Positions 16,952-26,568 of a stretch of 64,000 nucleotides of DNA are shown here, piece by piece. The first letter of the stretch is position 1. Every line of letters starts with the position of its first letter. The stretch is from Boseongicola sp. (GTDB taxonomy: Bacteria > Pseudomonadota > Alphaproteobacteria > Rhodobacterales > Rhodobacteraceae). The notes beneath the pieces were generated by a model that was not told the DNA's origin, searched no databases, and was given only the letters and a program-made list of their open reading frames with translations. Location of the stretch: positions 2,799,932-2,863,931 of the forward strand of contig CP046179.1 of NCBI GenBank assembly GCA_014075275.1, written 5' to 3'. The position numbers and the translations under genes are program-made.

Positions 16952-17926
16952 ATGAACCGCAGAACTCTATTACTCGCCGCAACGGCACTGAGCATGGGCG
17001 TCGGCTCGATGGCTATCGGCCAGTCGCTGCCACCGCTGGAAAAGAAAGAGCGCTATAAAGTCGGCTTTTCGCAGATGGAATCGAACAACCCTTGGCGGAT
17101 CGCTGAAACCAAGTCGTTTCACGACACCGCTGAAATGTGCAACTGGGACTTGATTGCAACCGACGCTGCTGGATCGGCTGCCAAGCAGGTTGCAGATGTG
17201 GACAGCATGATCGCCCAGGGCATCGACGTTTTGTTCCTGCCGCCACGCGAAGAAAAGCCACTGATCCCAGCCGTTAAAAAAGCCAAGGCTGCTGGCATTC
17301 CGACATTCCTTGTGGACCGTTCGGTTGATCCGGCTGCCGCCAAGCCTGGCGAAGATTTCGTTGCCTTCCTTGGCTCGGACTTCATCGACCAGGGACGCCG
17401 CGTTGCGGAGTGGACCATCGAAAACTTCTCGGGCGACAAGGGCATCATTGTTCAGCTTGAGGGCACTACTGGTTCGTCCCCTGCTAATGACCGAAAGAAA
17501 GGTTTTGACGACGCTATTGCCGCAGACGGTCGCTTTGAAATCGTCGCGTCCCAGACCGGCGACTTTGCCCGCGATCTTGGCCGTCAGGTCATGGAAACGT
17601 TGTTGCAGGCCCATCCTGACGTGAACGTGGTCTATGCCCATAACGACGAGATGGCCATCGGTGCAATTCAAGCGCTGGAACTGGCGGGGCGCAAACCGGG
17701 GGAAGACGTTCTGGTTGTCTCAATCGACGGCACGCGCGACGCGCTTCAGGCCATCATCGACGGCAAAATGGGTGTAACGGTAGAAAGCTCGCCGTTCTTT
17801 GGCCCACTGGCCTGCGAGGTCATGAACCGTTACGCAAACGGCGAAGAGATCGAGCATTGGGTGCAGGTCAAAGACCGTATCTTCACTCAGGATAACGCGG
17901 CCAATCACGTCGACGAAGCCTATTGA
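16952..17926 (+). CDS. Sugar ABC transporter substrate-binding protein (RbsB type)
   Basis: The 324-residue protein begins with a signal peptide (MNRRTLLLAATALSMGVGSMAIGQ) preceded by GGAGG. The mature part is a class-I periplasmic binding fold of the pentose/hexose group: KVGFSQMESNNPWRIAE at the start, DSMIAQGIDVLFLPPREEKPLIPAVKKAKAAGIP and AHNDEMAIGAIQALELAG. It captures a sugar or sugar acid and hands it to the permease pair encoded at 19526-21527. A perfect 14-base hairpin follows the gene, consistent with higher mRNA levels for the binding protein than for the membrane parts. Confidence 0.93.
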   Translation: MNRRTLLLAATALSMGVGSMAIGQSLPPLEKKERYKVGFSQMESNNPWRIAETKSFHDTAEMCNWDLIATDAAGSAAKQVADVDSMIAQGIDVLFLPPREEKPLIPAVKKAKAAGIPTFLVDRSVDPAAAKPGEDFVAFLGSDFIDQGRRVAEWTIENFSGDKGIIVQLEGTTGSSPANDRKKGFDDAIAADGRFEIVASQTGDFARDLGRQVMETLLQAHPDVNVVYAHNDEMAIGAIQALELAGRKPGEDVLVVSIDGTRDALQAIIDGKMGVTVESSPFFGPLACEVMNRYANGEEIEHWVQVKDRIFTQDNAANHVDEAY

Positions 17927-17939
17927 GGTCTCCCTGTTG

Positions 17940-17970
17940 AAGGAGGCGCGGTCGTTGACCGCGCCTCCTT
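17940..17970 (+). promoter_or_regulatory. Perfect 14-bp hairpin after the binding-protein gene
   Basis: AAGGAGGCGCGGTC (17940-17953) pairs without mismatch with 17957-17970 around a GTT loop. Only TTT follows, so full termination is unlikely. It sits between the binding-protein gene and the ATPase gene, a common place for mRNA-stabilising or attenuating stems. Confidence 0.8.
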
Positions 17971-18002
17971 TGGCGTTATGACAGTTGACCAGCGGGAGAG
18001 TT

Positions 18003-19529
18003 ATGACAGTGCTTCTGAACATGATCGGCATCGAAAAGGCGTTCGCTGGTGTCAGCGCCCTTTCCGAAGCATCGCTGGACATCGCACCTGGCGAAGTGCA
18101 CGCCCTTATCGGGCAGAACGGTGCCGGGAAATCTACGCTGATCAAGATACTTACCGGGGTCTACCGTCGCGATGGTGGCATTGTGCGCTTCAACGGCGCC
18201 GAAAGCGCCATTTCCAGCCCACGCGAAGCGCAAGAGGCGGGGATAGCAACCATCAATCAAGAGCTTAACCTGGTGCCGCTGCGCTCGGTTACCGAAAACG
18301 TCATGATGGGCTACGAGCCCAAGCGGTTCGGCGTCCTGATCGACTGGAAAGAGGCGCACAAACGCACCCGCGAAATTCTGCACCGCTTTGGCATCGACAT
18401 TGACGTGCGGGCGCCGCTTAGCAGTTATTCCACCGCAATTCAGCAACTTGTGGCCATAGCCCGAGCCGTATCCCTGGACGCACGGTTGGTGATTATGGAC
18501 GAGCCGACTTCATCGCTGGATGCCTCGGAAGTCGAGGTGTTGTTTGGCGTCGTGAAAGAACTGCGGAAGGCTGGTGTCTCGGTCCTGTATGTGTCGCATT
18601 TTCTGGATGAACTGTTCGAGATTTGCGACCGGGTGACCACCATGCGCGATGGGCGCACCGTGGATTGCCGCGCGATTGAAGGCACCACCAAGCTGGACCT
18701 AATCGCCGCCATGCTGGGCCGAGATGCCGACGACATCGAGCAGGCCGGTATGACAGAATTTGGTGGCGGCTCGCCCAGCACTGACAAGGGTGAGGTGCTG
18801 CTGGATGCCAAAGGTATTTCTACCGGGCCACGGCTGAACGATTTCGATATGACTCTGCACGGCGGAGAGATCATCGGGCTGGGCGGATTGCTTGGCGCTG
18901 GACGAACCGAAGCGGCGCACGCCATTTTTGGGGTCGACCGCCTGACCAAGGGACAGATCAAGGTCAAAGGCAACGGTGCTGGGCTCGACACGCCAGCGGC
19001 AGCTATCGCAGCCGGGTTTGGCTACCTGACCGAAGATCGCAAGGCAGAAGGGATCATCCCGGATATGTCGGTGCGCGAGAACCTGACCCTTGCTCTTTTG
19101 CCGCAACTCACCCGCAAGGGCCAAATCGACCGGGTCCGGGAACGCCAGTTGGTGGATCACTACATCAAGGCGCTGGGCATCAAGACCGCCAATATGGAAC
19201 AGCCAATTCGCGAACTTTCAGGCGGCAATCAACAAAAGGTGCTGCTGGCACGCTGGCTGGCTATCGAACCCGACGTGCTGATCCTGGACGAGCCGACCCG
19301 CGGCGTGGACGTCGGCGCGAAACGCGAAATTCAGGCGATCATTCGTGACTCGGTCGCCCAAGGGGTCGGCGTTGTTCTGATCAGCTCGGAATTTGAAGAG
19401 ATCGTCGAAGGCGCCGACCGGATCATTGTTTTGAACGAGGGGCGCATTGTGACCGAACTGACCAATCCCGGCATCACGGAAGATGCTTTGGTGCGGGCCC
19501 TGGCGCATACAGAAGGGCAAGCGGCATGA
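18003..19529 (+). CDS. Sugar ABC transporter ATP-binding protein (RbsA type, two ATPase domains)
   Basis: The protein (508 residues) has two ABC domains in tandem, as in RbsA/XylG. The first has Walker A GQNGAGKST and Walker B LVIMDEPTSSL; the second, from about residue 255, has a degenerate Walker A (GGLLGAGRTE), signature LSGGNQQKV and Walker B VLILDEPTRG. I take the ATG at 18003 because GGGAG lies four to nine bases upstream. The stop overlaps the first permease start (ATGA). It powers import of the ligand bound by the 16952 protein. Confidence 0.94.
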   Translation: MTVLLNMIGIEKAFAGVSALSEASLDIAPGEVHALIGQNGAGKSTLIKILTGVYRRDGGIVRFNGAESAISSPREAQEAGIATINQELNLVPLRSVTENVMMGYEPKRFGVLIDWKEAHKRTREILHRFGIDIDVRAPLSSYSTAIQQLVAIARAVSLDARLVIMDEPTSSLDASEVEVLFGVVKELRKAGVSVLYVSHFLDELFEICDRVTTMRDGRTVDCRAIEGTTKLDLIAAMLGRDADDIEQAGMTEFGGGSPSTDKGEVLLDAKGISTGPRLNDFDMTLHGGEIIGLGGLLGAGRTEAAHAIFGVDRLTKGQIKVKGNGAGLDTPAAAIAAGFGYLTEDRKAEGIIPDMSVRENLTLALLPQLTRKGQIDRVRERQLVDHYIKALGIKTANMEQPIRELSGGNQQKVLLARWLAIEPDVLILDEPTRGVDVGAKREIQAIIRDSVAQGVGVVLISSEFEEIVEGADRIIVLNEGRIVTELTNPGITEDALVRALAHTEGQAA

Positions 19530-20521
19530 GCACTCAAGACGCAGAATTGCAAGCAAGTAGCGCGAAGTCATTCGAATGGCGCTCGTTTTTGCGCGATAAC
19601 GGCGGTCTGGTCGCTCTGGCCGTGATCCTGTTGTTCAACGTGCTAGTCACCCCGAACTTCCTGCAGGTGCAGACCCTGTTTGTGAACATATCCCAAGTCG
19701 CGACCATTGCGATTGTGGCCATGGGCATGACGCTGGTCATCGCGACCGGCGGGATTGATCTGTCGGTCGGGGCCATCATGGCGCTGGCGGGCGCGCTGGC
19801 GCCGCTGATCTTTCTGTCGGAGTTTGGGCAAGCCTATCCGGCGCTGGGCATTGCGGCGGCGATAGCGTTGCCGTTGTTGGCCGCCATTGCCTGCGGTGTA
19901 TTCAACGGCATTCTGGTGGCTAACCTCAGGGTGCAGCCGATTATCGCAACCCTGATCCTGTTCATCTCGGGGCGCGGCATCGCACAGGTGCTGACCAACG
20001 GTAATCTGCAGACGTTTTCGAACCCGTCCTTCAGCTATCTGGGAACCGGCAAAGTTCTTGGGTTGCCGTTTCAGGGTTGGCTGGCGCTGGCGATTGCCTG
20101 TGTTCTCTATCTGGTCATGACGCGGACGACTTTCGGGCGATACGTGCTGGCTATTGGCGGCAACGAGCGTGCGGCGGAATTGTCGGGTGGCCCGGTCAAG
20201 CGCGTGAAAATCGGCGTCTATATGATCTGCGGTGTGCTGTCGGGGCTTGCTGGGCTGATCGTGGTTGCGATCAACTCGGCCTCGGACACCGCCCGCAACG
20301 GGAACCTGATGGAACTGGACGCCATCGCCGCAGCCGTCGTCGGGGGCGCACTGCTACAAGGCGGGCGCGCGCCAATCTTTGGTGCCATCCTGGGTGCGGT
20401 CATCATTCAACTTGTGAAATACACGCTGCTTGCCAATGGCGTCGAAGACGAGGTCGCGCTGATTGCCAAGGCAGTCATCATCATTGCTGCCGTTTATGTG
20501 CAGCAGGCGCGGAAGGAATAA
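19526..20521 (+). CDS. Sugar ABC transporter permease (RbsC type), first copy
   Basis: The 331-residue membrane protein has about ten hydrophobic helices and the family motif [20 protein letters not shown] near residues 72-92, plus the cytoplasmic loop YVLAIGGNERAAELSGGPV that contacts the ATPase. It overlaps the ATPase stop by four bases and is followed five bases later by a second permease of the same family. The pair probably forms a heterodimer, as in systems with two RbsC-like subunits. Confidence 0.93.
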   Translation: MSTQDAELQASSAKSFEWRSFLRDNGGLVALAVILLFNVLVTPNFLQVQTLFVNISQVATIAIVAMGMTLVIATGGIDLSVGAIMALAGALAPLIFLSEFGQAYPALGIAAAIALPLLAAIACGVFNGILVANLRVQPIIATLILFISGRGIAQVLTNGNLQTFSNPSFSYLGTGKVLGLPFQGWLALAIACVLYLVMTRTTFGRYVLAIGGNERAAELSGGPVKRVKIGVYMICGVLSGLAGLIVVAINSASDTARNGNLMELDAIAAAVVGGALLQGGRAPIFGAILGAVIIQLVKYTLLANGVEDEVALIAKAVIIIAAVYVQQARKE

Positions 20522-20525
20522 GGCG

Positions 20526-21527
20526 ATGCTGGACACAGATGCTTTCGATCTGCGCAAATATCTGGCGCGCAACCCACAGTCGGTTGCGGTCTGGGTGGTC
20601 CTGGCCGTGCTGATCCTGTTCGGTGTGCTGCGCTATGAAAACTTTGGCGGCGCTTACAACATCACTTCGTTCCTGAATTATAACTCGATGTTCATCATCA
20701 TCTCGGTTGGCATGTGCTTTGTGATCATGACCGGCGGCATCGATCTGTCTGTCGGTTCGGTTGCAGCCTTTACCTCGGTCGTTGCGGCCTATCTGTCGCC
20801 TTTCGGGATCGAAGTTGCACTGCCCGGTGCCGTGCTTGCCGGGGTCGCGTTCGGCGCGATCAACGCCTTTTGCATCATCCTGATGCGCATCCCACCCTTC
20901 ATTGCGACGCTTGCAACCATGCTGGGCGCCAAGGGCGGTGCTCTGGTCATTTCGGGTGCGCAGACAATCTCGGTTGACTGGGGGTCGAACTTTACCCGCA
21001 TGGGCATGGAAAAAGCGCTGAACATCCTGCCGTGGTCCATCGTTGTGGTTGGCGTTGTCGTCGTCGCTTTGTGGGTGACGTTAGAGAAAACCTCGCTGGG
21101 GCGCACGGTTCTAGCCATTGGTGGTGGCGCGGATGCCTCGGTTCTGATGGGCCTCAAAGTCAATCGCGCCACGGCCTTTGTCTACATGCTGTCAGGTGGG
21201 TGTGCCGGATTGGCAGGCGTGATCCTGGCGTCAGGTTTTGGCGCCGGCCAGCCATTGGAAGGGATCGGATGGGAGCTTTCGGCGATCGCCTCGGTCGTCG
21301 TGGGTGGCACGCTTTTGACCGGCGGACTTGGCTCTGTCACGGCCACCGTCGCCGGCGCGCTTCTTTTGGGATTGGTGTTCAACATCCTCAACTTTGAAAA
21401 TGGCCGGGGCACCATCAGTTTCAGCGCCTATTGGCAGATGGTTATTCGCGGCGGGTTCCTGTTCGCTGTGATCCTGTTTCAGGCTCGTTTCATGTCGGCG
21501 CGCACAGGGCAAGAAACCCGGACATGA
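20526..21527 (+). CDS. Sugar ABC transporter permease (RbsC type), second copy
   Basis: The 333-residue protein repeats the RbsC pattern: [22 protein letters not shown] and [19 protein letters not shown], with hydrophobic helices between. The ATG at 20526 follows GGAATAAGG. It is clearly diverged from the first copy, so it is not a recent duplicate. Its stop overlaps the start of the dehydratase gene (ATGA), tying transport and catabolism in one transcript. Confidence 0.93.
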   Translation: MLDTDAFDLRKYLARNPQSVAVWVVLAVLILFGVLRYENFGGAYNITSFLNYNSMFIIISVGMCFVIMTGGIDLSVGSVAAFTSVVAAYLSPFGIEVALPGAVLAGVAFGAINAFCIILMRIPPFIATLATMLGAKGGALVISGAQTISVDWGSNFTRMGMEKALNILPWSIVVVGVVVVALWVTLEKTSLGRTVLAIGGGADASVLMGLKVNRATAFVYMLSGGCAGLAGVILASGFGAGQPLEGIGWELSAIASVVVGGTLLTGGLGSVTATVAGALLLGLVFNILNFENGRGTISFSAYWQMVIRGGFLFAVILFQARFMSARTGQETRT

Positions 21528-22612
21528 GCAACATCGCGGCGATTGAAACCCGGCTCTTTCATGTGCCTTTGGCCGAAGTGCTGGTGGATGCCAAACACGG
21601 CGACCACCACTTTTTCGAGCTGGTTACTGCCACTGTGCGTCTGGACGATGGGTCCGAAGGCACCGGGTATACTTACACAGGTGGCAAAGGCGGACATGCG
21701 ATCAAGGCCATGATCGACCATGACCTGACGCCTTTTTTGATCGGGCAACCGGGCAACACGCCCGAGACGCTCTATGACGCCATGCAGTGGCATGTTCATT
21801 ACGTCGCGCGTGGTGGTATCGCGTCCTTTGCGATCTCGGCTGTTGATATTGCGCTCTGGGATTTGCGCGGTAAACGCAAGTGTCGCCCACTTTGGAAAAT
21901 GGCGGGCGGGGCAGGGGATACCTGCAAAGCCTATTGCGGCGGCATCGATCTTGGGTTCGAGCTTCTTAAACTTCTGGCCTCGGTCCAAAGCTATCTGGAC
22001 CGCGGCTTTAACGGCGTGAAAATCAAGGTCGGACGTGACGATGATGTCCAGCGGGTGAAAGCCGTGCGTGACCTGATCGGCCCCGACATTGCCTTCATGG
22101 TGGACGCCAATTATTCGATGAGCGTCGAAGAGGCCATCACCGCCGCCCGCGCGTTTCAGGAATACGACATTCTGTGGTTTGAAGAACCAATCATTCCAGA
22201 CGATTACGACAGTTTTGCTCGGATAACGCGGGAAACCGGCGTGCCGCTGGCAATGGGTGAAAACCTCCATACGATCCACGAGTTTGACTATGCTTTCGAC
22301 CGCGCCAACCTCAGCTTCATTCAACCCGATGCTTCAAACTGCGGCGGCATCACCGGATTTCTGCAGGTCGCCGAACGCGCCGAGCAACACCGAATCCCGA
22401 TCTGTAGCCACGGCATGCAAGAGCTGCACGTTTCGCTGGTGTCCGCACAAAAAAACGCTGGCTGGATCGAGGTGCACTCCTTCCCGATAGACGCCTACAC
22501 CAAGCGACCACTTGTAGTTCGCAACCACCTAGCACAGGCTCCGTCCGATCCGGGAATCGGGGTCGAATTCGACTGGTCCAAACTGGACGCCGTCAATCTT
22601 TTGAAGAACTGA
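21524..22612 (+). CDS. Acid-sugar dehydratase of the mandelate racemase subgroup (enolase superfamily)
   Basis: The 362-residue protein has the full enolase-superfamily barrel. Lys166 and Lys168 (VKIKV) mark the second strand, then come the metal ligands in VDANYSM, WFEEP and GEN. The Asp of QPDAS and the His of CSHG form the His-Asp dyad of the mandelate racemase group. Members with this set usually remove water from a sugar acid to give a 2-keto-3-deoxy acid. The next genes (zinc alcohol dehydrogenase and a KduD-like SDR) fit oxidation before and after this step. The substrate (for example a fuconate-, galactonate- or arabinonate-like acid) is not fixed by what I can see. Confidence 0.85.
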   Translation: MSNIAAIETRLFHVPLAEVLVDAKHGDHHFFELVTATVRLDDGSEGTGYTYTGGKGGHAIKAMIDHDLTPFLIGQPGNTPETLYDAMQWHVHYVARGGIASFAISAVDIALWDLRGKRKCRPLWKMAGGAGDTCKAYCGGIDLGFELLKLLASVQSYLDRGFNGVKIKVGRDDDVQRVKAVRDLIGPDIAFMVDANYSMSVEEAITAARAFQEYDILWFEEPIIPDDYDSFARITRETGVPLAMGENLHTIHEFDYAFDRANLSFIQPDASNCGGITGFLQVAERAEQHRIPICSHGMQELHVSLVSAQKNAGWIEVHSFPIDAYTKRPLVVRNHLAQAPSDPGIGVEFDWSKLDAVNLLKN

Positions 22613-22621
22613 GGATAAGCT

Positions 22622-23653
22622 ATGAGCACTGCCGCAGCGTTTTATCGCGGAGACAAGACTTTCTCGATTGAGCAGGTGGATGTCCCACCGCCCGGTCCGG
22701 GCGAGGTTCAGATTGATGTGGCCTTTTGCGGTATTTGCGGAACAGACCTGCATATCTATCTGGGCCATATGGACGCGCGTGTTGGGTTCGAGCGGACGAT
22801 TGGACACGAAATGTCTGGTACGATTGCGGCGGTGGGCGAGGGCGTTGATGGTCTGAGTATCGGTGCGCCTATTGTGGTGCGTCCGCTGGATCACTGCGGT
22901 GATTGCCCTGCCTGCAACGCCGGACACGAGCATATCTGTCATACCCTGAAATTCATCGGCATCGATTCAGATGGCGCCTTTCAGCAGAAGTGGAACGTTC
23001 CGGCGCACACGATCCATTTGTTGCCTCAGGATCTGGATCTTAGTCACGCTGCCCTGATCGAGCCGCTGGCGGTTGCCGTGCATGACGTCGACCGGGGTCA
23101 AGTGCAGCCGGGCGAAGATGTGCTGGTTATTGGTGGCGGTCCTATCGGCATGCTGGTGGCCATGGTTGCCCGCGAAGCCGGTGCAAACGTCACGATTGCC
23201 GAGATTAATGAAAACCGGCTGGCCTTTGCGGCCAAACTTGGGTTCGCCACGCTGAATCCCAAAGAGGTCGACGTGGCGGCGACCATTCACAGCGCGACGG
23301 ATGGCAAGGGTGCTGATGTCGTGTTCGAGGTTTCCGGGTCGCAACCCGGTGTTGATCTGATTACAGCCGCTGCGGCCACGCGCGGCAGAATTGTCATGGT
23401 CGCTATCCATGCCAACAAGCCGAACATCGACATGTTCCAGTTCTTCTGGCGCGAGCTGGACCTGATTGGCGCGCGGGTCTATCGCCCCAAAGATTATGAC
23501 AGGGCCATGGCTCTTCTGGCAGAGGGCGTGGTCGATTGCGACGCCTTCATTACAGACATTCAAAACCTGTCCGACATTCAGGCCGCGTTCAAGTCTCTGA
23601 CCGAGAATCCGAACGCCATGAAGTCGATGATCCGTATCGCGGAGGATGCGTAA
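22622..23653 (+). CDS. Zinc-dependent medium-chain dehydrogenase (sorbitol/threonine dehydrogenase-like)
   Basis: The 343-residue protein has the catalytic-zinc motifs GICGTDLH and GHEMSGTI, a structural-zinc cluster CGDCPACNAGHEHIC, and the NAD-binding loop VIGGGPIGMLVAMVAREAG. Such enzymes oxidise secondary alcohols of polyols, sugars or amino acids. The ATG follows GAGGATAAG ten bases downstream of the dehydratase stop, inside the sugar-acid operon. It probably oxidises the imported compound or an intermediate at a secondary hydroxyl. Confidence 0.88.
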   Translation: MSTAAAFYRGDKTFSIEQVDVPPPGPGEVQIDVAFCGICGTDLHIYLGHMDARVGFERTIGHEMSGTIAAVGEGVDGLSIGAPIVVRPLDHCGDCPACNAGHEHICHTLKFIGIDSDGAFQQKWNVPAHTIHLLPQDLDLSHAALIEPLAVAVHDVDRGQVQPGEDVLVIGGGPIGMLVAMVAREAGANVTIAEINENRLAFAAKLGFATLNPKEVDVAATIHSATDGKGADVVFEVSGSQPGVDLITAAAATRGRIVMVAIHANKPNIDMFQFFWRELDLIGARVYRPKDYDRAMALLAEGVVDCDAFITDIQNLSDIQAAFKSLTENPNAMKSMIRIAEDA

Positions 23654-24424
23654 ATGAGCGTTCTGAACAAATTCGATCTTACCGGCAAAACTGCTCTTGT
23701 GACTGGCTGCAAGCGTGGCATCGGCCGGGGCATGGCAGAAGCGCTTGCCGAGGCCGGTGCAGACATTATCGGCGTCAGTGCAACCTTGGAATCTTCGGGT
23801 TCTGCGGTAGGCGCGGCAGTCAATGCGCTTGGGCGCGCATTCACCGGCTATGCCTGCGATTTCTCGGATCGCGCAGCGTTGAAAGAATTTTCGGCAAAAG
23901 TGCGCACCGCGCATCCCCAGATCGACATCTTGGTGAACAACGCAGGAACCATATTGCGCAAACCTGCAGCGGAACACCCCGACGAAATGTGGGACGAAGT
24001 GATCGAGGTGAACTTGAATGCCCAGTTCATTCTGACCCGCGACATTGGTGCAACCATGGTTGCGCGTGGGTCCGGCAAGATCATTTTCACCGCCTCGCTT
24101 TTGACGTTCCAGGGCGGCATCACTGTGCCGGGCTACGCCGCCTCTAAGGGTGGGATTGGCCAATTGACCATGGCGTTCGCAAACGAGTGGGCGGGGCAGG
24201 GCGTCAACGTGAACGCCATTGCCCCCGGCTACATCGATACCGACAATACCGAAGCCCTGCGCAATGATCCTATACGCTCAAAATCAATCCTGGACCGTAT
24301 CCCCGCCGGACGGTGGGGACGCCCCGATGACTTCAAGGGACCCGTTGTCTTTCTGGCCTCGGACGCCGCCAGCTATATGCACGGCCATGTGATGCTGGTC
24401 GATGGCGGATGGATGGGACGGTGA
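23654..24424 (+). CDS. Short-chain dehydrogenase, KduD-like
   Basis: The 256-residue SDR has the cofactor loop VTGCKRGIGRGMAEALAEAG, NNAGTI, the Ser of IIFTASL, and YAASKGG with the catalytic Tyr and Lys. The sequence pattern (LTGKTALVTGCKRGIG, NAIAPGYIDTDNTEALR, IPAGRWGRPDDF) is that of 2-deoxy-D-gluconate/2-keto-3-deoxygluconate dehydrogenases. Following an acid-sugar dehydratase, it may act on the 2-keto-3-deoxy product. It begins directly after the previous stop and is the last gene of the operon. Confidence 0.85.
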   Translation: MSVLNKFDLTGKTALVTGCKRGIGRGMAEALAEAGADIIGVSATLESSGSAVGAAVNALGRAFTGYACDFSDRAALKEFSAKVRTAHPQIDILVNNAGTILRKPAAEHPDEMWDEVIEVNLNAQFILTRDIGATMVARGSGKIIFTASLLTFQGGITVPGYAASKGGIGQLTMAFANEWAGQGVNVNAIAPGYIDTDNTEALRNDPIRSKSILDRIPAGRWGRPDDFKGPVVFLASDAASYMHGHVMLVDGGWMGR

Positions 24425-24649
24425 TTGGGCGGAACGCAAATTTTGGCTGTGGTTGAAACATGCACAATGCAGAACTTCTACTATCTCTCGGTAGATGCAT
24501 GGATGTTGGACTTGAATTTTTCGAAGTCGACGTTTCTGCATTCCAGAATTCGGCCACTTACGCCCATGCTCAGTGCGGCTCCTATGTTGAATGACCGATA
24601 TTGCTAATGGTCTGAGGTGATTTGCTCATGCAGCGAATGACCGCTTCGA
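24425..24649. other. Spacer after the sugar-acid operon
   Basis: This stretch follows the KduD-like gene and leads into the insertion element. I see no supported gene and no clear terminator hairpin with a T-run. Confidence 0.5.
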
Positions 24650-26205
24650 GCCGATTTTGTTGAAAAAGTCGTTTGGTTTTGTGCTTTGGGGATGGTTACG
24701 GCGTATATTTTATTGGGCAGTCTGAGGCGGTACCGCCGCGTCATCCTGCGGCTGGCACCATCGGCGTGAGTTTGGCTAGTTTCCGGAGGTTTTGGGCTGC
24801 TGCTGCGAGAGTAAACTCGTCTTGGACGCCGCAGGGTCCACGTAATCGGAGCCGCCCGAGGCCAAGGATGCGTTTGAGGTGTGCAAAGAGCATCTCGACC
24901 TTCTTTCGTCGTTTCTGTGCGGTGACATTGAACTCTGACGCCATGCATCGGCGGGCGAAGTCCCGGACGATTTCGTATTTCTCGCGATGGACGGCGCGGG
25001 CCTCGGCGTTGGGGCAGCATTTTTCCTTCAGCTCGCATCCTGTGCAATCGGACTTCAGCGCTCGATACTTGCGAGCTTTCCAGCTTGGCGCGTTTCGAGC
25101 CGGGTCAGAATAGGTCCGCCAAGTGTGCCGCATCTCTTTGCCGCCCGGACAGATATAGCGGTCGTTCTCATCGTCCCACGTGAAGTCGGATCGTGAGAAC
25201 GTTCCGTCCGTGCGCTCACCTTTGTCGAAGACAGGAATGAAGGGAAGGATTTGGCGCTTCAATGCGAGCCAGACAAGATTGTCTTCTGATCCATATGCGG
25301 TGTCCGCAGCGATCCAATCGGACTTCACACCAAAACGTTCTTCGGTGCGATCGAGCATTTTGCGCATGGCACTTATTTCAGCGGTCTTGTTGGACCGACT
25401 GGCATCTACGTCCATGATGATACTGTGATCGGTATCGATCAGATAATTAGTAGAATACGCAAAGAAAGCCGGGCCTTTACGTGCAGCCGTCCATTGGCTG
25501 GCGGGGTCGGCATGGGCCATGAACTTGGGCTTGACCGTGGAGGCTGCACCAAAGGCCTCGTCGTCCAAGGTGTCGAGATACTCGCGCACTGCGCGCGGCG
25601 CGTTATTGGGATCAATGTCACGGGCGGCCCAGTCTTCGGGATTGCTGGAGTTTTGCTTCTGAACATCCGCACTGATCAAACTGGCATCAACAGCAAAACC
25701 CTGACCGCCCACCAGTCCTTCTTCCATGCTGCGTGCAACCGTGGTCTCGAACACATGGCGCAGCAGATCGCTCTCACGGAACCGACCATGGCGGTTCTTC
25801 GAGAAGGTCGAGTGGTCTGGAACTTGGTCGGTCAAATTCAGCCGGCAAAACCAGCGGTAGGCGAGGTTCAGATGAACCTCTTCGCAGAGCCGGCGTTCTG
25901 ACCGAATACCAAAGCAATACCCCACCAACAGCATCCGAATGAGCAGTTCCGGATCAATGGATGGACGGCCTGTGTGACTATAGAAATCCGACAGATGCGC
26001 CCGGATACTGCTCAGGTCAACGAACCGGTCAATCAACCGAAGAAGGTGGTCTTGAGGGACATGATCCTCCAACGAGAACTCATAGAACAACGCCGCCTGT
26101 GCTTCCTGCTTAGGTCCCATCATCGCAAAACCCTCCCTATCCGTACGATGAATTGAATCAGCAGTTCATTCCACGATCAAGCATGAGTTTTTCAACAAAA
26201 TCAGC
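24650..26205 (-). mobile_element. IS1182-type insertion sequence
   Basis: A transposase gene on the minus strand lies between inverted copies of a 21-base sequence: 24650-24670 (reading GCCGATTTTGTTGAAAAAGT plus one base) and the reverse complement at 26185-26205, matching at 19 of 21 positions. An 8-base ATGCAGCG also occurs inverted just outside (24628-24635 and 26224-26231), so the true ends may be further out. I could not find a convincing target duplication. The element lies between the sugar-acid operon and the C39/barrel cassette. Confidence 0.75.
24741..26123 (-). CDS. IS1182-type DDE transposase
   Basis: The 460-residue protein has the N-terminal domain of this family (FSLEDHVPQDHLLRLIDRFVDLS, GRPSIDPELLIRMLLVGYCFGIRSERRLCEEV, LAYRWFCRLNL, VPDHSTFSKNR). 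The catalytic core has VDASLISADV (first Asp), IAADTAYGS (second Asp) and KVEMLFAHLKRIL (Glu region), and a cysteine pattern CTGCELKEKCCP lies before the last part. It looks intact, so the element may still be mobile. Confidence 0.88.
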   Translation of the reverse strand: MMGPKQEAQAALFYEFSLEDHVPQDHLLRLIDRFVDLSSIRAHLSDFYSHTGRPSIDPELLIRMLLVGYCFGIRSERRLCEEVHLNLAYRWFCRLNLTDQVPDHSTFSKNRHGRFRESDLLRHVFETTVARSMEEGLVGGQGFAVDASLISADVQKQNSSNPEDWAARDIDPNNAPRAVREYLDTLDDEAFGAASTVKPKFMAHADPASQWTAARKGPAFFAYSTNYLIDTDHSIIMDVDASRSNKTAEISAMRKMLDRTEERFGVKSDWIAADTAYGSEDNLVWLALKRQILPFIPVFDKGERTDGTFSRSDFTWDDENDRYICPGGKEMRHTWRTYSDPARNAPSWKARKYRALKSDCTGCELKEKCCPNAEARAVHREKYEIVRDFARRCMASEFNVTAQKRRKKVEMLFAHLKRILGLGRLRLRGPCGVQDEFTLAAAAQNLRKLAKLTPMVPAAG

Positions 26206-26568
26206 CCATTTCGACCGATGCTGCGCTGCATTCGAACGGCAGCTTTCGTGACCCAATTAAGAAACACGCCCTATTCACGGCTCGTCCGAAAAACACCATT
26301 CGAAGCACGTGCAGAATGACCTCTACCAACCCATTGCGCATCACAGAATTGGTCGCGTTGTGCCCGTTCGCGGCCTGGGCATGTCGGCGCCGAGAACTGA
26401 CTGATCAGTAGAAGATTGCAACCAGATTGATTTTACTGGCTTTTTATCGTTTACTGCTCAGGCACCTCACTCGTCGTGCATACGATTTAGTGTGTGCAAT
26501 GTGTTGTGGTGCCTTGCGGTGCTTTGCTTTGGACTCGGCTCGCAGGCTGTATCTCTGGGAGAATAAAA
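26206..26568. other. Spacer upstream of the small exported protein
   Basis: No gene is supported here. It should contain the promoter of the 26569 gene; AT-rich sequence around 26415-26460 is a possible site but no good -35/-10 pair stands out. The 13-mer CGAACGGCAGCTT at 26233-26245 recurs at 28919-28931 on the far side of the cassette. Confidence 0.45.

Noticed and set aside
24628..26231. 8-base ATGCAGCG inverted copies as the true ends of the IS1182-type element
   Set aside because: The sequences between these and the 21-base inverted repeats differ in length and content, so I kept the 21-base repeats as the supported ends.
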